A DNA stretch of 64,000 nt from NCBI RefSeq assembly GCF_014839805.1, contig NC_051129.1, forward strand, positions 2,790,001 to 2,854,000, given 5' to 3'. Origin of the DNA: Manduca sexta (Eukaryota; Arthropoda; Insecta; Lepidoptera; Sphingidae). A program made the translations under genes and the position numbers. This document shows, in pieces, positions 58,100-64,000 of this stretch (positions within the stretch are counted from its first letter, which is position 1; every line of letters begins with the position of its first letter). The notes beneath the pieces were generated by a model. The model saw only the letters and a program-made list of their open reading frames with translations, was not told where the DNA came from and did not search any database.

Positions 58100-58345
58100 T
58101 GCCGAATGCACCTGGGGATATTTTGCGCGGCCTCAGGCACAAGGTTAAGTGTGTATACCTCATGGTTGCCAATTCACATTAAGGTCTTTAAGGGCTCACG
58201 AACATTTTCCCGCCTTCTCCCTTCTTTCCATCGTAAGAGGGTTCCTTCTCTTTCCCCTATACTCCCTTCCCAGACGTCCCTTTCCAACTTTCCCCCAAGG
58301 CCCTGCAGGCGCTAAGCAGGGGGATTCTAGAGACTCAAAATAACC
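58100..58345 (+). repeat. Rep-8, copy 1
   Basis: GCACCTGGGGATATTTTGCG, GTGTATACCTCATGGTTGCC, CGTAAGAGGGTTCC and AGGCCCTGCAGGCGCTAAGC. It pairs with 59140-59405. Frames inside it (58106-58315, 58149-58343) are repeat shadows. Confidence 0.65.
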
Positions 58346-58659
58346 ACCTCTGCTTACCCTTGAAAACAAAGAGACATCAATGTCTTAGGTATATTATTTT
58401 TCCTTATATTTAGTATCTAGGCATTATACAAGTTTATTAAACTAGTATTTGTTGCGTGCTTAGAGTAGAAACGATATTCAATGGTTATGTAAACGTCATA
58501 TTTGAATATGTAAAACGTAGGTGTGATTTAAATAAAAACACATTCTACAAACTATTTAAAGTTGTTTGAGTTACTTGAGATCTTTTTTTTTTATATCAGA
58601 AAATATAACAGATCACTTCTGGATGGGAATGAGTTCATTATCTTTCAGTTCATTATTTA
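58346..58659. other. No recognised feature
   Basis: Unassigned. Confidence 0.35.
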
Positions 58660-58905
58660 TTAGTGGTAGGATATATTTTGTATCTGCCCGGATAGAGACC
58701 ACCGTACACAAGTTATTAAAACCCGCCATGGTAACTCACGTAAGTGTGTTGCGTTCCGGTATCAGCCTGTTTATTTCCGGTTCCAACGGACCGGCATAAT
58801 GGTGTCGACTACCGAGGGGTAATCATCTCTTGTCAGTCGACATTCTATTGGACCTCACTCCACTTACCGTCAGATGTAGTGGCGTCACTTTGCGTTGCAC
58901 GTATA
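58660..58905 (+). repeat. Rep-2 element, near full length
   Basis: GTGGTAGGATATATTTTGTA ... CCCGCCATGGTAACTCACGT ... CAGTCGACATTCTATTGGAC ... CACTTACCGTCAGATGTAGT, with a short A-rich tail. Confidence 0.75.
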
Positions 58906-58944
58906 AAAAAATCATAATATTTTTAGCGATATTGCTCTTCTGCT

Positions 58945-59020
58945 CAGTATCAGGCCAGTCCTAAAATTCATATCCGATATGGCGATACGTTGCCCCTATG
59001 ATATGGTAGGAGGCAATCTA
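58945..59020 (+). mobile_element. SINE-A body fragment
   Basis: TCTGCTCAGTATCAGGCCAG ... CGATATGGCGATACGTTGCC. Confidence 0.45.
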
Positions 59021-59139
59021 TCGCTTGGATATGTCTTTTCCATACACTTTTTATTGTCTATTAGCTTTGACGATTGTAAAAAGAAGCTTTGGCTACGGCC
59101 TCTGTAATTAAACTGCTAGCAATCTATAAACTACTCCCC

Positions 59140-59405
59140 CCAAAGGCGTTTCTCGTACGCTGGGTCTTCAATGCACGCCCATGTACAAGGGATTATTTCC
59201 CACGGCCCTAGGCACGCAGTCCAGTATGTATACCTCATGGTTGTAACTACGTATTGAGATCTATAACAGCGAACACTTCCTGGTCTTCTCCCCTCCGCCG
59301 ATCCTAAGAGGGTCCCTTTTCGTTCCACCACACTTGTCTTCCTCACACAGCCCCTCTCAACGCTCCAGGCCCGTGCAGTGGCTTAGCCGGGGGATTCCAG
59401 TATAT
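59140..59405 (+). repeat. Rep-8, copy 2
   Basis: TGCACGCCCATGTACAAGGG, GTATGTATACCTCATGGTTG, TCCTAAGAGGGTCCC and CCGTGCAGTGGCTTAGCCGG. Same orientation as copy 1, about 1 kb downstream. Confidence 0.65.
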
Positions 59406-59842
59406 CATTATTTCCCTCTATGTTATCTACGGGGTCCAAAACAAAAAAAAACTAAAGAAGTTATGATCTTATAACGTCCCCGATAAAAAAAGGTTTTTAT
59501 ATCAGTTAAAATATTTGCGAAGGGCATGCTGTAGGCGTATTATGACATATTATGTTAAACATAATAATATTATGTATACCGGTTGGTACCTTAACTGAAG
59601 TTCCAAAAATAAAACTTTCTTAAAAGGCTATCAATCGGTTTCCAAGATATTAAGATTAGCATTAATATATTTTGAGAATGTTATACAGTCAAATAAAAAT
59701 AATTCATGCAAATTTATTTTTTGACGACAATCGATCTTGTTTTTTATAAGGATCAAAATATTATGAGAAACAGTATTAAAATATATATAGCGGGAATCGT
59801 AAGTAACTTTTCCATTCATTTTGTCATGACACTAAATAAAAA
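59406..59842. other. No recognised feature
   Basis: AT-rich, unassigned. Confidence 0.4.
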
Positions 59843-60235
59843 GTATTGATTCCTTCCTTACGGAATTTCGGCCACGGCGGCCAATTTTAACAGAGATCAG
59901 TCAAGTACGCAGGAGATATTATAGTGCACAAATTTGCGCAGTACAAATGTGCACTCTCTGTTCCTTTATACTCATAGTTCAATGAAACGGCTGTCCAGCA
60001 TGACTTGAGAGAGATCAGACACAGGACTAACGACTTTACGTACTTTCCGAGGCACGGGATATTAAAATACCAACTTCCTGATTTCGAGCTGCGATTGAGT
60101 AATTTTCAATATGGAAAACCCCAGTCACAATTATTTTGGCCCTACCCGGGATTCGAACCCAGAACTCCTGCGCGTTAGTCGTACACGTACTATACAATTA
60201 CATCTACGAAACCAAGGCAGTCATAAACAAAAAAT
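59843..60235 (-). mobile_element. SINE-B, full-length copy
   Basis: The tail ATTGATTCCTTCCTTACGGA is at the left. The body and then the head (CGGGATTCGAACCCAGAACT; ACGAAACCAAGGCAGTCATA) follow at the right. Possible imperfect target-site duplication: TAAATAAAAAGTAT on the left and TAAACAAAAAATAT on the right. One MRE-core match (TGCACTC) is at 59950-59956. Confidence 0.75.
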
Positions 60236-60696
60236 ATATAACTTATATAAATAAGACGAAATTCCTTATTTACATACTAATAAGCCATTATAAAATACAT
60301 AAACAGTTCGTTCTAGAAAGTTCAAGGCCAAACGATACAATAGAAAATTAACAAATAGAACAAAATATACTGAGGATATTTGTAAACAAAAAGGTAATTA
60401 AGATAAAGTATTTCACACGACACGATATAGTCGTAGTACATTCGTCATATTACGCACGGCACGTCGAAATAGGGTTGCCAGTCGCAAGAAAAAAAAATCG
60501 GGAGAAAATACAGAAATTCTGGACACTCCTTAACGCTGGCTTCTTATTATAATGTCTTATTGTGCATGTATACTTATTTCAAAATGGAGATAAAAAATAT
60601 AATGTTGGTAAAAAAATTAAATACCAATAATTCATGGTTTTCCCTTTCTTTATCTTTCGGGATTATTTTATTTTCCCTGAAAAAGGCAGTCATGTG
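60236..60696. other. No recognised feature
   Basis: AT-rich, unassigned. Confidence 0.4.
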
Positions 60697-60955
60697 ATAT
60701 AGATTGATTCCTTCCTAGCCGAATTTCGGCCACGGCAGCCAATCTCAACGCAAATTAGCCAAGTACGCAAGAGATATTACAGCGCACAAGGGTGTGCGCA
60801 ATACACTTGTGCACTCTCAGTTTCTTCATTCATAGTACGGTGAGATGCCAATCGGACATGACCGAACAGAGATCAGGCGCAGGACCAACGGCTTTACATG
60901 TTTTCCGAGGCACAGGGGATCACTTCTCCAACTTCTTGACCTTTTTAAGATGGAA
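60697..60955 (-). mobile_element. SINE-B copy lacking the tRNA head
   Basis: GATTGATTCCTTCCTAGCCG ... GACATGACCGAACAGAGATC ... TTCCGAGGCACAGGGGATCA, then unrelated sequence. It lies about 340 bp upstream of the MRE cluster and itself holds two MRE-core matches (minus strand 60794-60800; plus strand 60810-60816). Confidence 0.7.
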
Positions 60956-61079
60956 TTGCCGTCTATTGTACTCTGACGTATGATTATTGTTTAAATAAGA
61001 CAAATTTCTAATGTATAAACAATCATAGAGCTGATAAACTGACAGCAAACTGTTAGGCAACGGTTTGGCTGTGCATTTG

Positions 61080-61145
61080 GCATTACTTTAGACTATGGGT
61101 GGCGGATGCTGCTTACCATCAGGCGGACCGTTTGGTAGTTAGCCT
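61080..61145 (+). repeat. Retroposon tail fragment upstream of the promoter
   Basis: GGATGCTGCTTACCATCAGG ... CGGACCGTTTGGTAGTTAGC is a common lepidopteran element end. An A-rich stretch follows. Confidence 0.5.
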
Positions 61146-61293
61146 AAAAAAGCAAACCTTATTTATTTAAAAAAACAAGTGTGATCTGATTTCCTAAAGA
61201 AAAGCAAACCTCATTTATTTTAACAATCAAACGATTTACGCTAAATGAATCATCACAGACGGATATCCCCAACCTGGCAACACTCACGGCGAG

Positions 61294-61333
61294 TGCACAC
61301 GGAGTATGCGCACGGTACATCGATTTTGCACAC
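61294..61333 (+). promoter_or_regulatory. Cluster of three metal-response elements (MREs)
   Basis: Three matches to the MTF-1 binding core TGCRCNC lie on the plus strand within 40 bp: TGCACAC at 61294-61300, TGCGCAC at 61307-61313 and TGCACAC at 61327-61333. The third reads TTTTGCACACG, the form I know as favoured by Drosophila MTF-1. The core is expected about once per kilobase by chance on both strands, so three in 40 bp just upstream of a TATA box is unlikely to be random. A fourth near match with one mismatch (GGCACAC) sits at 61364-61370, downstream of the TATA box. The position next to a cysteine-rich gene suggests metal-inducible transcription. Binding itself is inferred. Confidence 0.75.
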
Positions 61334-61345
61334 GATGACTCGTTG

Positions 61346-61353
61346 TATATAAG
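61346..61353 (+). promoter_or_regulatory. TATA box of the cysteine-rich gene
   Basis: TATATAAG lies 12 bp after the last MRE and about 80 bp before the splice donor. The start of transcription is expected near 61376. An initiator-like TTATCAGAC lies at 61384-61392, somewhat farther than usual (43 bp to its A), so the exact start is uncertain. Confidence 0.75.
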
Positions 61354-61375
61354 TCGGGCTTCGGCACACGCTCTG

Positions 61376-61430
61376 ACAACTAGTTATCAGACATACTTTG
61401 TACAGTACGGAGATAAACGTTATCAAGACG
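61376..61430 (+). other. Non-coding first exon (5' UTR) of the cysteine-rich gene
   Basis: The 3' edge is set by a strong donor, G|GTGAGT, at 61431. The 5' edge is estimated from the TATA box and may be anywhere from 61376 to 61389. The exon contains no ATG. When joined to the next exon at 63138, it places a TAA in frame seven codons upstream of the 63154 ATG, so translation cannot begin farther 5' on this transcript. Confidence 0.65.
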
Positions 61431-63137
61431 GTGAGTGTTAAATTATATTTTTAATATCATCACGCTTCTATCGATAGGGTGAGCAAAGTGTGAAACAAAT
61501 CAAGTTATGTGGAAGAGTACAGTTCAGATTTCTAGGTCAAAAGGGTTTGAAGTTTTGTGTTGTGCCACACAATTAATAGGGGTGATGAGTGATATTAAAT
61601 GTGCAGTGAAAATAAAGTGCTTTTGGTTTTTGTGCCTACTATGTATATAAAAATGAATTCCTTAGTATCATTAAAATTCGTAAACGGCTGCACCGATAGT
61701 ATTTTTTAAATTTTTTCGCTATAGTTCCGAGGGGTTTTAAAGGAAAAACTTGAGAAATACGGAAGCTTCGAAATGCGTAATTCTGTATGAAAATGATCAC
61801 TTCGTATTAATTTTATAAGACTTTCTCCGGCAATTTTGAATACATCGCATTTCTTACTGAATCAACAACATCTCAAGAGGTCCAAACAATCAGGACTTCG
61901 GTGTTTTAGTGGATACCAATTGAAGTTTTAGAAGTCAATATGATCGAATTATTAAACTAGCAACAAAATTATCAGGATTCATTGTTAAAGAAATGATAAA
62001 TATATAAGAACCACAACTTACAATTTCTGTTTATATCCTCATCATAAAAATGTACTGGATTATTGCAGTGTGGTATGAAACACACATTATCAGATGCACT
62101 CACATCACATTGACCAGGATATTATTCTAATTGTTGTTATACAGAAAATGGATGTCGAATTTTTAAAATCGTACGAATTGCGATAGAGTTACTGTAAAGG
62201 GCAGTCTTGAAGAGCCCGTGGGATATTCAAAATCTTATTTATTGTCCAAGTTAATTAACGGTTTCATAGAATCCCTTGAGCTTTTGGTGAATGTAGGAAT
62301 ATGCAATGGAAAATATATTGTCGTATATCCGAACAAACATAGGTTGTATTTCACCCGTTTCTCGCATGCTTTCATTTGTCAATCACATTCCTATTGATAT
62401 AGACGTCTTCACTGATTTTGTAATGTTAACAAGGTCTAAACTCAATGAGTTAGTTAATTAGAGATACAAAATGTTTCTTTTTTGTAACACTTTTTATTTT
62501 TTAACATTTGCTAAATTGTGTAATTTTAGGGTTTAATCCTTAACTTTTTTAATATGATTAATTTAGTGTTTCACTAAGAATACGGAGTACTAGCGGATTC
62601 ACATATAGTTGACGCCAATCAAATAATTGTAGTCATTGATTTTAGTTGTAACATGCATGATTGAACACTAGTTTTGTGAATTATAGTATAAAAAAAACAC
62701 GACCGAAATACCAGACTCCGGGTTGAGCAAATGACCCAATATCATTTGCCCACCGCGCGAGTCCAACCCTGGATCTCAGAGCAGTGTCGTGGCACGCATA
62801 CAATACATCATCGAAGCTGTAAACAATTATGAAAAGACTTGGTTAAAGTGAATTTAAATACATTTTGCGGTTATTTATAATCAAGTTTCATTAAACTTAA
62901 CAAACTTAAAGTCGGAAGGGTGATTGATAATCGCTGACCAAAGGATATAATGGAAAAAATGTTGGTGATACGAAGTTTACTCATTTATTTTAATATAACA
63001 AAGAAATCTTTAGATCCTATCAATAGACTATTTTGGAATTTAGTAGCGTTTTGAAAATATTTTTTTATTCAAGATTATTCCATTCGGCAATGGATTTGAA
63101 CAAAATTGTTAATAAATATAATTTTTCCTTATTCCAG
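61431..63137 (+). other. Intron 1 of the cysteine-rich gene (1707 bp)
   Basis: The intron begins GTGAGT and ends with a pyrimidine-rich acceptor, TTTTTCCTTATTCCAG, at 63137. It carries a Rep-7-like fragment near 61636-61740 (AAAATGAATTCC ... AACGGCTGCACCGAT) and a decayed minus-strand SINE-A piece at 62700-62820. One further MRE-core match, TGCACTC, is at 62095-62101, but a single match is expected by chance in this length. A leader exon split from the coding exon by a TE-bearing intron fits the promoter position. Confidence 0.65.
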
Positions 63138-63153
63138 ATTGCAACAATTCAAA

Positions 63154-64000
63154 ATGCCATGCTCGAAGGTAACTATAAAAAAGAACCGCAAATGCGCCGA
63201 ATTGTGCGAGAAAAACAATTGCATTTGTATTCCAACTAATGGTAAATCCTGCATCTGCTTGTGTCAAAACGACGAGGGCGATATCATGAGATGCGACGAT
63301 TGCAAATGTGATCAGAGTGGCCAATGCGAGTGTCAGTGTACTGACAATAAGTGCACCTGCATCGATACCAAGAACAAACCGTGGCTTTGCATCTGCAAAG
63401 ACGATGAAGGCAACATCAAAAGTTGTGAAGATTGCTCATGTATCAATGAAAGTAGTGGAAAAAAATGTGACAAACCCAAATGCATTTGCATCCCAACTTA
63501 TGGCAGACATCGCATATGTTTACGCGAGAATGCCGGGAACATAGTTCTATGCATAGATACTAATTGCATCAGAACTATGGAAGGTGAATGTTGTTGTAAC
63601 GCTCTTAAGTGCGTTACTATCGAAACTAAAGGAGCAAATTGCGTTTGCGTCTACTCTGATGAAAAAGGAGACATAAAAATTTGTCAGGATTGCTCCTGTA
63701 CTCCACTAAAAGCGGAAATTGGCGGCAATTTTAGATCTGCCAAGGATGAATGTGAGCTCCATATATCTAAAGAAGATACCAAAGCGGTTCCTGGTTACAA
63801 AGATTGTAACGAAAACTTCATATACTACAACGTACCGGGCAATGTTAGAAGAAAGGTTGCTATTCTGAGAGTTCACGCACCTGAATGTATTTGGTTTCCA
63901 ACAAAAGGAGCAAATTGCATCTGTATTTGCTACGACAATGGGGGCAGTATTAAGGTTTGTGAAGATTGCCATTGCGATACAGCAATTGTTGACGTTCGCA
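63154..64000 (+). CDS. Multi-module cysteine-rich, metallothionein-like protein (3' end outside window)
   Basis: A single open frame of 282 codons runs to the window edge with no stop. The start is the first ATG after the splice acceptor at 63137, in good insect context (AAAATG), with an in-frame TAA upstream in the spliced leader. The protein starts MPC, as many metallothioneins do, and has no signal peptide or membrane segment, so it is probably cytosolic. It has 45 cysteines, mostly as C-x-C and C-x-x-C-x-C. Five modules are visible, roughly residues 23-52, 67-96, 110-138, 153-182 and 245-274. Their consensus is C-x-C, a short T-x-G turn, one or two C-x-C, then D-D-E-G-x-I-x-x-C-E-D-C-x-C. 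Modules 3 and 4 have lost some cysteines (Tyr167 replaces one), and residues 195-240 are a cysteine-poor spacer. Insect metallothioneins are usually only about 40-70 residues, and Trp77 and several tyrosines are atypical for the family. The upstream MREs support metal binding and metal induction, which remain inferred. Alternatives are a pacifastin- or VWC-like cysteine-knot protein; these are normally secreted, and their exact spacing is not matched. Confidence 0.8.
   Translation, partial: MPCSKVTIKKNRKCAELCEKNNCICIPTNGKSCICLCQNDEGDIMRCDDCKCDQSGQCECQCTDNKCTCIDTKNKPWLCICKDDEGNIKSCEDCSCINESSGKKCDKPKCICIPTYGRHRICLRENAGNIVLCIDTNCIRTMEGECCCNALKCVTIETKGANCVCVYSDEKGDIKICQDCSCTPLKAEIGGNFRSAKDECELHISKEDTKAVPGYKDCNENFIYYNVPGNVRRKVAILRVHAPECIWFPTKGANCICICYDNGGSIKVCEDCHCDTAIVDVR

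Noticed and set aside
58106..58343. Two overlapping 64-69-codon ORFs
   Set aside because: They lie within Rep-8, and the second Rep-8 copy does not preserve either frame.
62095..62101. Intronic MRE-core match
   Set aside because: A single TGCRCNC is expected about once per kilobase, so one match in a 1.7-kb intron is not evidence of function.
63308..63544. 78-codon plus-strand ORF
   Set aside because: Out-of-frame shadow of the cysteine-rich coding sequence, as are the frames at 63033-63239 (plus), 63109-63324 (minus) and 63706-63972 (minus).
63154..64000. Pacifastin-type serine-protease inhibitor
   Set aside because: The C-x-C ... G ... C pattern is reminiscent, but module spacing ends in C-x-x-C-x-C, there is no signal peptide, and the promoter carries MREs. 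Kept only as an alternative.

Overview
The window looks like insect, probably lepidopteran (moth or butterfly), nuclear DNA. It is AT-rich, almost free of long ORFs, and packed with short dispersed repeats of types known from Lepidoptera: tRNA-headed SINEs with the B-box GGTTCGAATCC (Metulj-like), 3' tails of non-LTR elements, and the widespread 'ACTAGCTTTTGCCCGCGGC' element. The species cannot be named from the sequence alone.

Layout. Positions 1 to about 61,200 carry no gene I can defend. They are a mosaic of old repeats separated by unique AT-rich DNA. Family names used below are mine. SINE-A: tRNA head plus a body ending near GGAGATAAAGGCGTGATG. SINE-B: similar head, different body, about 384 bp. 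Rep-1: core GCACGGGCCTCC...GTCCACCACGCTGGCC. Rep-2: core GTCGACATTCTATTGG, ends GTGGTAGGATATAT. Rep-3: ACTAGCTTTTGCCCGCGGC. Rep-4: core AAGTCTTCGAAACGTCGGG with inverted ends. Rep-5: core GGTAGGTACCACCGCAATG. Rep-6: the element containing the satellite unit. Rep-7: ends ...GGGTCAACTAGT, Helitron-like. Rep-8: core GTATACCTCATGGTTG. Rep-9: ends AGTGGCGAAG. The largest structure is a 21-copy, 123-bp tandem satellite at 11,738-14,323. It contains a six-unit higher-order duplication and sits inside a Rep-6 element; one unexpanded Rep-6 copy lies at 42.7 kb. The only protein-coding TE remnant found is the last 48 codons of a non-LTR retrotransposon reverse transcriptase (28,573-28,719, minus strand).

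The one convincing host gene is at the right edge. A compact promoter (three matches to the metal-response-element core TGCRCNC within 40 bp, then TATATAAG) is followed by a short non-coding exon, a 1.7-kb intron, and an open frame starting with ATG at 63,154 that runs off the window after 282 codons without a stop. The protein is 16% cysteine, begins MPC, has no signal peptide, and contains five recognisable copies of a roughly 30-residue module (C-x-C ... D/N-x-x-G-x-I-x-x-C-x-D-C-x-C) at about 43-residue spacing. Promoter and protein point independently to a metal-inducible, very long, multi-module metallothionein-like protein. This is the most interesting feature of the window. The function is inferred, and the gene is incomplete here.
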